Shown here piece by piece: positions 7,515 to 15,923 of a stretch of 33,328 bases of DNA. The notes beneath the pieces are model-generated. The model made no database searches. It had not been told where the DNA came from and saw only the letters and a list, made by a program, of their open reading frames with translations. The DNA is from an uncultured Bacilli bacterium (GTDB lineage Bacteria > Bacillota_I > Bacilli_A > RF39 > UBA660). Location: NCBI GenBank assembly GCA_934101865.1, contig CAKOSA010000011.1, positions 1 to 33,328 of the forward strand, given 5' to 3'. A program made the position numbers and the translations under genes. Within the stretch, counting starts at the first letter, position 1. Every line of letters begins with the position of its first letter.

Positions 7515-9386
7515 TTAGAGATTTTCTTTTATTCTTATAACGAGGCTAGACATATCAAGACCGTAATATTCTTCTACACCCCCGATAGGGCCATTTTTAG
7601 AAAAATTGTTAAGGCAAATGAAGTCGTCAGTAGTATTTAAAATGGTCTGCCACATTGGGTCGTTTGATTTTTCGAGGGCGACACGTTTGTAACCTTTGGG
7701 GAGGACTTGGGCGAGATATGAGGCGTCACTGGCAATAAATTTTTTTAGATTGGGAACGGTTACGACGCGGGCTTCGATATAGTTTTTGAGGAGCTCTTGT
7801 TTTAGTTTCATTGCGAGTTCTACTTCACTACCGCTAGATAGGAGGATTAGATCGAGGCGGTTTTTTACCTCACTAATTACGTAGCCTCCACTTGCTACTT
7901 CGCTTACGCTGGTGTATTTGAAGCTTTCTAGTTTTTTGTCGGAAAGGATGATTACACAGGGTTTGGTACTGGTTAGGACTTCGTTCCAAGTACCGACTAA
8001 TTCTTTGTAATCACAAGGGCGATATACTTCGAGATTGGGAATGTTTCGAAGGGATGCTATTTCTTCTACGGGGCTATCACAGGTACTATTTCCGTCAAAG
8101 GTATCTTCATCAAATATGTATATTGATGGTATATTCATAAGGGCACTATATCGTATTGCTTCTTTCATTCTATCTATACAGATTAATTTGCTATATGTAT
8201 AGGGGCGATAGCCGGTTAGGGTGAAGGCGTTCATTATTTCTCCTATTATATAGTCACGGTTATCTAGGATGATGTTTTTGCCGAGGTAATTGTCGCTGTT
8301 ATAGATATTTTTTCCTTTTAATAGATAGTGGGCGTAAGGATAGTTACTGCCCATAAGGAAATTGGGGAGGAAGCTTGATATGATATTTATTATTTGGTAA
8401 TTGATAAATGATAGGGGTTTATCGCAATTTAGTTTATTCATATCAATGATTTTGTCTAATTTTAGGGGGTCGGTTTCGCTATTTAATAAATGGGCTAGTT
8501 CGCTTTTATCTTTATCACTAGCACTACTCATATATAGTCTATAATTGTTGTACCAGTCTTTGTATTCTTCTTTAAGACGGGTTATGATATCGGCTTTGAG
8601 GAGTTTGGTATTTTCGGTATTATGAATATAGTTTCCTTGATAGTCGTTTACGATATCTTCTTCGATATTTACGATAATCATAACGGGGCGATCGCTTTTT
8701 GAGGCTTTGTCAAGGGTTTTCTCTATTTCTTTGGTGTTATCGAAGTTTTTTATTTCCATTACATCGTAGTCGCAAGCCATATAGGTATCGATTATGCGGT
8801 CTTTTTCGAGGCCTCCGTCGTTATTTAGATAGGCACAGATACAGATGAAGTTATCGAGGCCGTATTCACTAGCGATACTTAGGGCTTCATAGCTTTTACC
8901 GCTTTTGAGGTTTTCTTTGGTACATATTAGATATGTATAGTACTCGAATAGTGTTAATTGGTCGGTGTTGTATCTTTCTTCGAGTTTTTTTTCTGCCATA
9001 GCGAGGCCAATGGAAGTGCCGAGAGCGTTGGTGAATATTCCTGATGATACTTCTTCTCTATTGCTACGGCCGTAAGATAGGTCCTTAGTGCAAACGGCAT
9101 TTCTTTTGCCGTAATTTTTTAGGTCCGTTAGGCTGTAATCATTACTCATAAAGTATAAGAGGCTATAATATAAACTGGATAGCCTGCTGTCACTTATGAC
9201 TAATCTATCTCTATTCGCCCAGAAGGGCCTTTCTAAATCGTAAGTTAGATAGTCTCTAAATAGTGTATATAAAACCTCTGCTAGGCCGATAGTTAGTTTA
9301 TTGTTCTTATCCATACTAAGGGCAACATTGGTTATATCGTCAATTACTGTTTCTTCGTCTAATTCTTGTTTTATGTTTTTACTCAT
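7515..9386 (-). CDS. Degenerate transketolase-like protein, probably non-catalytic
   Basis: Full-length (623 aa) three-domain transketolase homologue: the ANRDRLVIS stretch and EVSSG...GLAMAEK in the first domain, a middle domain around 376-480, and a C-terminal domain with SSGSEVELA and RVVTVPN. The residues that make the enzyme work are replaced. GHGS reads SRLS (67-70), GPLGQG reads GIFTNA (116-121), the ThDP/magnesium GDG motif reads TKE (156-158), and the catalytic Glu of REH aligns with Asp (R377-D378-Y). There are no frameshifts, so it is maintained. It could be a regulatory or scaffolding pseudoenzyme, or have a changed reaction. It has its own promoter and no visible terminator. Confidence 0.8.
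   Translation of the reverse strand: MSKNIKQELDEETVIDDITNVALSMDKNNKLTIGLAEVLYTLFRDYLTYDLERPFWANRDRLVISDSRLSSLYYSLLYFMSNDYSLTDLKNYGKRNAVCTKDLSYGRSNREEVSSGIFTNALGTSIGLAMAEKKLEERYNTDQLTLFEYYTYLICTKENLKSGKSYEALSIASEYGLDNFICICAYLNNDGGLEKDRIIDTYMACDYDVMEIKNFDNTKEIEKTLDKASKSDRPVMIIVNIEEDIVNDYQGNYIHNTENTKLLKADIITRLKEEYKDWYNNYRLYMSSASDKDKSELAHLLNSETDPLKLDKIIDMNKLNCDKPLSFINYQIINIISSFLPNFLMGSNYPYAHYLLKGKNIYNSDNYLGKNIILDNRDYIIGEIMNAFTLTGYRPYTYSKLICIDRMKEAIRYSALMNIPSIYIFDEDTFDGNSTCDSPVEEIASLRNIPNLEVYRPCDYKELVGTWNEVLTSTKPCVIILSDKKLESFKYTSVSEVASGGYVISEVKNRLDLILLSSGSEVELAMKLKQELLKNYIEARVVTVPNLKKFIASDASYLAQVLPKGYKRVALEKSNDPMWQTILNTTDDFICLNNFSKNGPIGGVEEYYGLDMSSLVIRIKENL
7579..7590. repeat. CCCCCGATAGGG element, copy 1 (inside a coding region)
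   Basis: Exact 12-mer on the plus strand, within the last codons of the transketolase-like gene (encodes PIGG), about 70 bases upstream of the T-box promoter's -35. Being coding, it could be coincidence; the other four copies are intergenic. Confidence 0.6.
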
Positions 9387-9410
9387 TTTATCCCTACTTT
9401 CTACAATAGA

Positions 9411-9439
9411 ATTATATCATAATATGGCTTTTTTGTGAA
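9411..9439 (-). promoter_or_regulatory. Promoter of the transketolase-like gene
   Basis: TTCACA (9434-9439) and TATAAT (9411-9416) with a 17-base spacer; TGA before the -10 makes it extended. Confidence 0.8.
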
Positions 9440-9457
9440 GTCTTTTTTTGGGAAGGG

Positions 9458-9467
9458 CCCTATCGGG
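9458..9467. repeat. CCCCCGATAGGG element, copy 2 (minus-strand core CCCGATAGGG)
   Basis: One mismatch to the 12-mer (minus strand reads CTCCCGATAGGG). It lies after the fic terminator and 18 bases upstream of the -35 of the transketolase-like gene. It is followed by no T-run, so it is not itself an intrinsic terminator. Confidence 0.75.
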
Positions 9468-9470
9468 AGT

Positions 9471-9494
9471 AAAAAAAAGGAACTACCTTAGTTC
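9471..9494 (-). terminator. Terminator of fic
   Basis: A 6-bp stem GAACTA/TAGTTC (9494-9489 with 9485-9480) with a 3-base loop and then CTTTTTTTT. The 3' arm contains the fic stop codon. Confidence 0.85.
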
Positions 9495-10361
9495 TCTAAT
9501 CTTTCCTTTTCTTTTATCTTTTATGATATCTAGTTCTACTAGGGAGTCACATATTTTATAATAGTAGAATTTTTTTATAGATGAATAGTCGGGGTTATAA
9601 TCTTCATCTCTAATTGCTTTGGCCATTCCATCTAGGTATTCGTCTCTTTCTTTATAGGTAACGTATACTGGAGGGATACCTGCCATTTTGAAATATATGT
9701 TAAGGAGAGCTCTAGTACTACGTCCATTGCCATCATAAAAGGGGTGTATTTTAATTAATTTACAAGATAGTTCTACAGCTTTATCTATATAATCAATGAT
9801 ATCTTCGGCTAGGGCATCATCTCTTAATTTTATTCCTGTTTTTACTAAATTGATGCTTTCTGTATACAGTTTTGCAATTTCTGCGGGGATTTGGTTGTAG
9901 TCAGAAAGGGTTACGCTATTTCCTAGTAGGTATGAATTTTGTTCTCTGAACTTACCTCCTACACTTGGATTTGGGACAAGGGAAAAGAGTTTTTGATGTA
10001 TATTTAAAAGGGTATATATATTTACTTTTTCATAGTCTTTATAGTCTGTAATGTAATCGTATACTACACCCATTCCTTTTATTTCGTCCCATTCGTGGAC
10101 TTGTTCTAATTCGTTTTCGTTATAGATATATTTTGCTTTGAAATAACTGTATATGTCTTCCATATCGCTTCTATTTATATATGTAAAATATGAGGCTATT
10201 ATTATCTCGGGCATATAGTCTTCTTTGGAATATAGAATTCCTTTTTCTTTTTTTTCTTTGTAGCAGTTAAATATTGTTTCTATTTTCTTTGATGCTTCTT
10301 CGTGATTTAGAGTATCTTTTCTAAGCATCTCGAATATGGGTATTAATTTGTTTCTATCCAT
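9483..10361 (-). CDS. Fic-domain protein (probable AMP transferase)
   Basis: Fic enzymes usually transfer AMP from ATP to a hydroxyl side chain of a target protein. The catalytic loop HPFYDGNGRSTR starts at H206 and matches HxFx(D/E)GNGRxxR fully, so the active site looks intact. The target-docking flap region GGKFREQN (residues 135-142) is also present. I do not see a clear (S/T)xxxE(G/N) autoinhibitory helix, nor a small antitoxin gene beside it, so control of activity is open. N-terminal residues 1-110 are helical and unassigned. It is a single-gene unit with its own promoter, a GAGGAG ribosome site and a terminator, and could be a housekeeping Fic or a toxin without its partner. Confidence 0.9.
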   Translation of the reverse strand: MDRNKLIPIFEMLRKDTLNHEEASKKIETIFNCYKEKKEKGILYSKEDYMPEIIIASYFTYINRSDMEDIYSYFKAKYIYNENELEQVHEWDEIKGMGVVYDYITDYKDYEKVNIYTLLNIHQKLFSLVPNPSVGGKFREQNSYLLGNSVTLSDYNQIPAEIAKLYTESINLVKTGIKLRDDALAEDIIDYIDKAVELSCKLIKIHPFYDGNGRSTRALLNIYFKMAGIPPVYVTYKERDEYLDGMAKAIRDEDYNPDYSSIKKFYYYKICDSLVELDIIKDKRKGKIRELR

Positions 10362-10381
10362 AATTTCTCCTCTCTATATTT

Positions 10382-10410
10382 ATGCTATCATAATTGTATG
10401 GCAATGTCAA
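10382..10410 (-). promoter_or_regulatory. Promoter of fic
   Basis: Consensus TTGACA (10405-10410), 17-base spacer, and TAGCAT (10382-10387, four of six to TATAAT). The GC-rich repeat element ends 9 bases upstream of the -35. Confidence 0.75.
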
Positions 10411-10419
10411 AGTTTTTTG

Positions 10420-10431
10420 CCCCCGATAGGG
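10420..10431. repeat. CCCCCGATAGGG element, copy 3
   Basis: Exact 12-mer on the plus strand, in the gap between the spmB stop codon (5 bases away) and the fic -35 (9 bases away). Confidence 0.85.
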
Positions 10432-10436
10432 TAATT

Positions 10437-10946
10437 TTAAACTAAAAAGCGAACAACTATTATACTTAAAATGATGACACAGAAGTCCGTGAAGAGGCCA
10501 ACGAGGAGACTGTGGCGGATTTTTTTGATTTGAACGGCACCGAAATAGAGACCGAGGATGTAGATTGTGGTGTCGGTGGAGGCTTGCATTATGCTGGCAA
10601 TTTTTCCTAACTGTGTATCGGGACCTACTTCGCCGAGGAGGCTGGAGAGGTACATTAGGCTGCTTGTTCCACTGATTGGTCTAAGGATTGCGAGGGGGAA
10701 GAGTTCAGGGGGGAATTTTAGGAAGATGAAAAGGGATTGGAGATGGATGGTTATGTCACTTAGAATGGTGCTATTTACAAGGATGTTTATGGCTAATATC
10801 ATTGCTAGGATGGTGGGAAATAGGCCAAGTGTTATTTTGAGGCCTTCTTTTACTCCTTCGGTAAAGGATTCATAGATGTTTATTTTTTTTATAAGGGCGT
10901 AAATTATTCCTATTATAAGGATAATGGGGATGATGATACGAGACAT
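10437..10946 (-). CDS. spmB: Spore maturation protein B (SpmB)
   Basis: A 169-aa integral membrane protein of the nucleoside-transporter-gate-like family, with several hydrophobic helices and the recognisable stretches PISGTSSLMYL, SIMQASTDTTIYILGLYFG and a terminal VGLFTDFCVII segment. In Bacillus, SpmA and SpmB promote dehydration of the spore core and lie behind dacB; the same order is kept here, ten bases after spmA. Non-sporulating bacteria also keep spmAB, so it does not prove sporulation. No terminator is visible after it; the GC-rich repeat element follows the stop codon. Confidence 0.92.
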   Translation of the reverse strand: MSRIIIPIILIIGIIYALIKKINIYESFTEGVKEGLKITLGLFPTILAMILAINILVNSTILSDITIHLQSLFIFLKFPPELFPLAILRPISGTSSLMYLSSLLGEVGPDTQLGKIASIMQASTDTTIYILGLYFGAVQIKKIRHSLLVGLFTDFCVIILSIIVVRFLV

Positions 10947-10956
10947 AGTTCCTCCT

Positions 10957-11523
10957 TTATTTTTTGGTTATGGCGAAATGGAGAAGTAGGCCTAGAGCAA
11001 GGGATATAGAACATACTATTATACTGGGTACGATTATGGAAGTGGGATTTATAGAGTTATAGCCTTCACGGATAGCGATGACAGTGGTTGGGACAAGGGT
11101 GAGGCCGGAAGTTGTTATGATTAGAAAGGTTATCATACTGTTACTAGCGGTGTCTTTGCTTTTATTTTCTTTTTGCATTTCTTTCATTGCTTTTATGCCC
11201 ATACCGGTGGCTCCGTTTCCGAGACCGAAAAAGTTCATAACGATACTACTTCCGATTAGATTTAGGCATTTGGGGTTGTCTTTTATTTCCGGAAAAAGGC
11301 GTTTTAGGAGGGGGCTTATGAAACTGGTTATTTTGGTTAAGAGGCCACTGTCTTCATATATTTTCATAATACCGAGCCAGAGACAGATTATGGGGAGCAT
11401 TTTTAGAATGAGTTCTAAACTGTCACTACAAGCTTTCAGAATTATTAAATCTGTACTTATTCCTTTGCTAAATCCGTAAATTAGTCCTACGATTATGAAA
11501 CTACCCCAGATGTAGTTAATCAT
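10957..11523 (-). CDS. spmA: Spore maturation protein A (SpmA)
   Basis: A 188-aa multi-spanning membrane protein with the family signature GNGATGMGIKAM in its centre and SMITFLIITTSGLTL shortly after. It belongs to the same Gate-domain family as SpmB, with which it is thought to act in spore core dehydration. The start codon overlaps the dacB stop region by 8 bases, so translation is probably coupled to the carboxypeptidase. Length is close to the Bacillus homologue (about 196 aa). Confidence 0.92.
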   Translation of the reverse strand: MINYIWGSFIIVGLIYGFSKGISTDLIILKACSDSLELILKMLPIICLWLGIMKIYEDSGLLTKITSFISPLLKRLFPEIKDNPKCLNLIGSSIVMNFFGLGNGATGMGIKAMKEMQKENKSKDTASNSMITFLIITTSGLTLVPTTVIAIREGYNSINPTSIIVPSIIVCSISLALGLLLHFAITKK

Positions 11524-12598
11524 TTAACTTACTCCATATTTTTTGCCAAAAATTTGTGTTTTGGGTTTTTTTAGAACTGGTTTTCTTATAGTAAATGGGC
11601 TGTGTATAGATTGTTTGGTTATTTAAAATGATATTGGCAGTGCCGATTTGGGATTTGTTATGGGGTTTGGGTATTTCTTCTAGTTGGATGTCTAGTTTTA
11701 TGTTTTGGCTTTCTTCTTCGGTGAGAGGGATGGTGAGGCTTTTTTCGATATAGACTTTATTTTTATAAAAGGTGTTTTCGACGTTGAAGTTGTTTTTATC
11801 GAGAAGGGTGTATTTTTGGTATTTTCCGCGGATGCTATCATACAGGGAGAGGTGGGTATTCCAGTCATCGCTATCTCTTATGGTTACGACTATGAATGTG
11901 CTATTATCTATATTGGCGGCACTTACGAGGGTACGGCCGGCTTTTTTGGTGTAGCCGGTTTTGCCACCGATGATAAAGTCGTTTGCTAATAGTTTATTTT
12001 TGTTATTCCATATATAGGTTTTATAGTTTGTTTTTAATTTGTATTTTTTGGTGGATGTTATTTTTCTGAATTCTTCGTACCTAAGTGCTTCTCGCATAAG
12101 GAGGGCCATATCATAAGATGATGAGTAGTTACCGTCAGTTTCATCTAAGCCACTGGGATTATTAAATGTACTATTTTTCATACCGAGTTCGTGGGCTTTC
12201 TCATTCATTTTTTTGACAAATTCTTCTTCACTACCGCTTACGAATTTGCTAATCATAAGGGCGGCATCGTTTCCACTTCTTAGCATAAGGCCGTATACGA
12301 GGTCACGTAAAGTTAGTTTTTCCCCTACTTCGATATAGACACAGGAGCCGTAAGCTTTGAGAATTGTGTCGTCGACGGTTACCTCTTGGTCTAGTTTGCC
12401 AGATTGGATGGCGATTAGAGCGGTCATTATTTTACTAATAGAAGCGACGAGGCTTTCTTTATTTTGGTTTTTGGCGGATATTACTCTGCCTGTTTCGTAG
12501 TCCATAAGGGTATAACTTGATGCGGTGCTGGTGCTGGCGGAGGCAATATGAGGAAGGAGGAGGAGCATTATAATTGGAATTATTATGGTTTTTTTCAT
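11516..12598 (-). CDS. dacB: D-alanyl-D-alanine carboxypeptidase (DacB/DacF type)
   Basis: Removes the terminal D-Ala of peptidoglycan stem peptides, limiting cross-linking. A signal peptide occupies residues 1-22 (MKK followed by a hydrophobic run, with cleavage near ASA). The penicillin-binding motifs are complete: SISK at 53-56, SGN at 108-110 and KTG at 213-215. A PBP5-like C-terminal beta domain follows, and the last residues (FWQKIWSKL) could form an amphipathic membrane anchor. Heading dacB-spmA-spmB is the Bacillus arrangement, which supports DacB identity, although DacF-type is also possible. The ribosome site is AGGTGA; no convincing sigma-A promoter is seen. Confidence 0.92.
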   Translation of the reverse strand: MKKTIIIPIIMLLLLPHIASASTSTASSYTLMDYETGRVISAKNQNKESLVASISKIMTALIAIQSGKLDQEVTVDDTILKAYGSCVYIEVGEKLTLRDLVYGLMLRSGNDAALMISKFVSGSEEEFVKKMNEKAHELGMKNSTFNNPSGLDETDGNYSSSYDMALLMREALRYEEFRKITSTKKYKLKTNYKTYIWNNKNKLLANDFIIGGKTGYTKKAGRTLVSAANIDNSTFIVVTIRDSDDWNTHLSLYDSIRGKYQKYTLLDKNNFNVENTFYKNKVYIEKSLTIPLTEEESQNIKLDIQLEEIPKPHNKSQIGTANIILNNQTIYTQPIYYKKTSSKKTQNTNFWQKIWSKLND

Positions 12599-12622
12599 TT
12601 ATTTCACCTATATCATAGTATG

Positions 12623-12644
12623 AAAAAAAGGACTTAATTAGTCC
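12623..12644 (-). terminator. Terminator of the sigma-like/ClpX-like operon
   Basis: GGACT/AGTCC stem (12640-12644 with 12630-12634) with a 5-base loop, followed by TTTTTTT on the minus strand. It lies just after the stop of the 110-aa gene. Confidence 0.8.
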
Positions 12645-12656
12645 ATAAATTTATTT

Positions 12657-12989
12657 TTATAGAGGAAAGGGGCCCTCGCCGTTACTAAATTTTATGATAT
12701 TTGTTAATATAGTGTATTTTTCTTCGTCAAGAGGGGCATTTTTGCAAATATTTATAAAGTCTTTCATAACTATATTAAACTGGCGAGGATTTTGTTGCAG
12801 GATAGTTAATATATTGTAGTATCTGGTAAAAATGATACGGAAATTTATATTTTCAGAAATTGCTCCCTCCATTTTGGCTATTTTTTTAGCAGTGGTAAAG
12901 TCAATAAAGGGATATTTTTGGATGATATCGTTTCTTACTTCTTCTACTCTTTCTTCTAAAAGAAGATGAGCGTTATAAGCGAAAGTCAC
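12657..12989 (-). CDS. Unknown 110-aa helical protein, third gene of the sigma-like/ClpX-like operon
   Basis: I do not recognise this protein. It is small, predicted mostly alpha-helical, with a charged N-terminal segment (LLLEERVEEVRNDIIQKYP) and no signal peptide, membrane helix or cysteine pair. It starts with GTG, overlapping the TAG stop of the ClpX-like gene by one base (TAGTG), with AGGA seven bases upstream. This tight coupling and the terminator just after it make it part of one three-gene unit. An adaptor or partner for the ATPase or the sigma-like protein is a reasonable guess from position alone. Confidence 0.75.
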   Translation of the reverse strand: MTFAYNAHLLLEERVEEVRNDIIQKYPFIDFTTAKKIAKMEGAISENINFRIIFTRYYNILTILQQNPRQFNIVMKDFINICKNAPLDEEKYTILTNIIKFSNGEGPFPL

Positions 12990-14743
12990 TATTTATTCCT
13001 GCCTTTGTTTTTCTCTAAGTTATAGATTATATTAGGAGTTAGGTATATTTCTTTGTCAAGGCCAAATATTAGTTCTTTCTTTATGGTGTTACGAATGCTA
13101 TTACATATTGTTTGAAGGCTTCGAGCTCCTGTTTTTAATTTAACTCCGTAGCCGGCAATAGCATTAATAAATTCTTCGTCGTAAATTAGTGTCTTTTCAA
13201 AATCTTCTTTACATATTGTTATCAATTCATTTAATGGACTGATACTGGAATTTTTAAGGATGTTTATGAGATCCTCTTGGGTATAATCCTTTGTACTTAC
13301 AAAGAGTTTTATTCTGCCGACTAGTTCTCTTAGAAAGCCATTTTGAGTAAGAACATCTCCATCTATTACAGGATTATTTGGTGTTGGATTACCACTATCA
13401 TTAAAACCTATCTTTCTTTTGTATTTATCACTTTCTTTGATATTGTCTTTTACTTCGGCAAAACTTCCCATATATATAATGGTTAATTTAGAAGTATCGA
13501 AGGGAACGGTATTGAAATCATTTTTAATATCATATACGTTTCCAAAGCCGAAACCTAGTAGTTCTTTTTGAACCATAGCTCGATAAGTGGCGGCATCTTT
13601 ATTACCGAAAACGGATAATTTGTCGAATTCATCTATATAGACAATACCACGTTCGGCTTTTTGAATATCTTTATCAGCACTTTCAAAGAGTTTATCAAGA
13701 CATTCTGTTAGGTCACTGCCTTTATATCCGGTTGGAGTGATGCTGGGAGCATAGACACATACTGAGGGGATATCAAACTCTTTACTTAGAGCATTTATTA
13801 TAGCCGTCTTACCTGTTCCAGTAGAACCATCAAGGAGAATTACGTCTTTGGTACGAGCAACTTGTTCAGAACTTTTAGAAGCAAGGATGTTATTTACATA
13901 TATACTTGTTGCAAGGTCAAAAACAACGTCTTCTTGGCCGACAAATTTGCGACTGGTTCTGGCAATTATTTTTTTTAAGTCTTCGGGGGTTATATTTGAT
14001 GTTTGCGTTTCCTCATTAAGGACATAAGTTTGAGGAGCATCCTCTAAAATTTCTAAGTCAAAATCATTACGAAAGGGAAAATGTAATTCTGATTGAATTC
14101 TTCGGGTATTATTCTTTTTTGATTGCCAAATGGTTAAATATCTTTCTTCAAAGTAGTTTAAAAACCATATAATTTTTTGAGACATTGGTCCAACGTAGTC
14201 AGTAAAACCGTTATCATAGCAATAATCAATATCTTCCCTACTATTATCTATACTAGCATAAATTTTTCCTCTTTCTTCTTTTATTTCAATGGAACCATAT
14301 ACTTTTGATAAAGCGTAAAGAATTTTTTCTCTGATTGCTATACGATAGTTTTTTACTTCCTTTCCAGCATTTCCTAAGTTTTCTACTTCTTTTATAACTA
14401 TATCTATTATAGTTTGTGGAAAAGAGGGAATATCTAATAAAAGATAATTGGGAGAATTTTTTATATAGTCATCAATTTGTTTTACTTCAATACTAAGTGG
14501 TTTATTATGATGAAGGGGGTCTGTGAATATTTCACTATTTACATTATCGATAGATATTTCTATATCGGCAGAGTTGAGACTGTTTATTTGCTCTTCAATA
14601 TAGATTTCATTAGTTCCTTTCTTGATACTGTCATCCCACTTGGTGACTAGGTCTATGCTTTCACATATATATTTATATCCTGTATTGTTTAATCTTACCT
14701 TTCTATAAATTGCAACAAATTTTTCTGCTGGATATTCGTTCAT
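12989..14743 (-). CDS. ClpX-like AAA+ ATPase with a novel N-terminal half
   Basis: Residues 255-584 form a ClpX-type ATPase: RKFVGQEDVV, Walker A GSTGTGKT (306-313), a pore loop GYKG (339-342, GYVG in ClpX), Walker B IVYIDEFDK (367-375), IGF (445-447, the tripeptide ClpX uses to dock ClpP), an arginine finger in LVGRIKL and sensor 2 GAR (539-541). The first 250 residues lack the ClpX zinc finger and are unrecognised. It is therefore probably an unfoldase with its own substrate, possibly still working with ClpP. It starts one base after the sigma-like stop codon, so the two are co-expressed. It is not the housekeeping ClpX. Confidence 0.85.
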   Translation of the reverse strand: MNEYPAEKFVAIYRKVRLNNTGYKYICESIDLVTKWDDSIKKGTNEIYIEEQINSLNSADIEISIDNVNSEIFTDPLHHNKPLSIEVKQIDDYIKNSPNYLLLDIPSFPQTIIDIVIKEVENLGNAGKEVKNYRIAIREKILYALSKVYGSIEIKEERGKIYASIDNSREDIDYCYDNGFTDYVGPMSQKIIWFLNYFEERYLTIWQSKKNNTRRIQSELHFPFRNDFDLEILEDAPQTYVLNEETQTSNITPEDLKKIIARTSRKFVGQEDVVFDLATSIYVNNILASKSSEQVARTKDVILLDGSTGTGKTAIINALSKEFDIPSVCVYAPSITPTGYKGSDLTECLDKLFESADKDIQKAERGIVYIDEFDKLSVFGNKDAATYRAMVQKELLGFGFGNVYDIKNDFNTVPFDTSKLTIIYMGSFAEVKDNIKESDKYKRKIGFNDSGNPTPNNPVIDGDVLTQNGFLRELVGRIKLFVSTKDYTQEDLINILKNSSISPLNELITICKEDFEKTLIYDEEFINAIAGYGVKLKTGARSLQTICNSIRNTIKKELIFGLDKEIYLTPNIIYNLEKNKGRNK

Positions 14744-14744
14744 T

Positions 14745-15815
14745 TTACTTCTTCCTTCCTTTAATCCTTGGTCGCCAACTGTTTTGACGTAAACCTACGG
14801 TGGTTCTATTATTTTGTATACTTTCTTTTATTAATTCTGTGGCCCGAGATATGTATGTTCTAGCTAACTCGTGACTTATACCCATTATTTTCCCTATTTC
14901 TTTATTTGTCTTTACGTTATATAGATATTTTAGTTTAAAGGCTATTTTATAATTGTTATATTCGGCGGGAAAATTATCTAATATTTTTATAATACTTTCT
15001 TTAATACTATCGTCCTCTATTTTTTCAAAATAGTTATCACTACTTGCTGAGGATTTGTGGTCTTCTAAACTGTCGGAAAATCTGATTGGCAATACTCTTT
15101 TCATACACTCTCTACTACCTAAAAATGTTCCTTTGGTTTCGAGATAGGTAATAAAATTATAAACCATTTCTTTATCAGTTGTTAGGGTTATTCTTTTTCC
15201 TATAACTTCACTTTGTTCTCTTTCAACTATATATTTGCTATTATTTAGGGCATCTAAAATAACTAGATTGTTTATTCCAAGACCGTTACGAGGAAATGAG
15301 GCTAAAACATTGTTAATGCTAATGGCAAAAAAGTTTAAAAATCTGGTTGAATTGTCTTTTTTTCGAGAGCTTTTTTGGTTATTATTATAGTCTTCGATGA
15401 TATGCAAGCATTTCTCACATAAATAGCTATATATGTCTTCTTCGGGTAATTTGTGAATAGAGGCGTATTTATAAGAGAAATATTTAATTACTTTTAAGTG
15501 AAGAAGAAAAATATCGTTACGATAGATGATTCTTTTTTGGGGATCTTGTTCTTCAACAAATTTACTGATTACTTCTTCTCTCTTATCTTTGGTATCGCTA
15601 ATTAGCTTACCTAGACCCCAGTTGTTTATAAAAATACGGTGGTCATATAAATAATTAATTATGTATTTCATTATATCGGGATTTCTACTATAATCAATAA
15701 TGTTACTAAAATAGACATAGGAAAATGCTTTATTGCCATGTTTAGTTGTTTTAATATATTTGGGTATGAATTCTTTTTCTAAGAATGTATCGAGATAGAT
15801 ATTTTGTTTTTCCAT
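14745..15815 (-). CDS. Divergent sigma-70-like factor
   Basis: A 356-aa protein with a sigma-factor layout. A region 2-like helical segment is at about 101-170 (LLHLKVIKYFSYKYA, LPEEDIYSYLCEKC) and a region 4-like helix-turn-helix near the C-terminus (NKEIGKIMGISHELARTYI), followed by a basic tail. The N-terminal 100 residues and the 100-residue linker are unassigned. It does not match primary sigma factors and lacks a clear region 2.4/3 sequence, so it could be an alternative sigma or a transcription regulator derived from one. It heads an operon with a ClpX-like unfoldase, has a near-consensus promoter and an AAGGAA ribosome site. Confidence 0.7.
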   Translation of the reverse strand: MEKQNIYLDTFLEKEFIPKYIKTTKHGNKAFSYVYFSNIIDYSRNPDIMKYIINYLYDHRIFINNWGLGKLISDTKDKREEVISKFVEEQDPQKRIIYRNDIFLLHLKVIKYFSYKYASIHKLPEEDIYSYLCEKCLHIIEDYNNNQKSSRKKDNSTRFLNFFAISINNVLASFPRNGLGINNLVILDALNNSKYIVEREQSEVIGKRITLTTDKEMVYNFITYLETKGTFLGSRECMKRVLPIRFSDSLEDHKSSASSDNYFEKIEDDSIKESIIKILDNFPAEYNNYKIAFKLKYLYNVKTNKEIGKIMGISHELARTYISRATELIKESIQNNRTTVGLRQNSWRPRIKGRKK

Positions 15816-15843
15816 AATAATTCCTTCTTTTTGATTGCTTACT

Positions 15844-15871
15844 ATTATATCAAATTTTTAATTAATGTCAA
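15844..15871 (-). promoter_or_regulatory. Promoter of the sigma-like/ClpX-like operon
   Basis: TTGACA (15866-15871) and TATAAT (15844-15849), 16-base spacer, extended -10 (TGA). Both hexamers are perfect, so basal expression should be high unless repressed. Confidence 0.92.
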
Positions 15872-15899
15872 CGTTTGTACTAGCATTTGTTAAGAATTT

Positions 15900-15911
15900 C
15901 CCTATCGGGGG
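15900..15911. repeat. CCCCCGATAGGG element, copy 4
   Basis: Exact 12-mer on the minus strand, between the stop of the amidoligase-like gene and the -35 of the sigma-like operon (28 bases away). It is flanked by imperfect repeats of AAATTTCTTA, and there is no U-tract. Confidence 0.85.
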
Positions 15912-15923
15912 TAAGAAATTTTA

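Noticed and set aside
7579..7590. CCCCCGATAGGG in the transketolase-like gene as proof of a regulatory site
   Set aside because: It is coding sequence (PIGG), so selection on protein cannot be separated from selection on DNA; kept as a repeat copy only.
12599..12622. Possible sigma-E type -10 (CATACTAT) before dacB
   Set aside because: It partly fits the sigma-E -10, but no matching -35 is found at the right distance, so it is too weak to list as a promoter.
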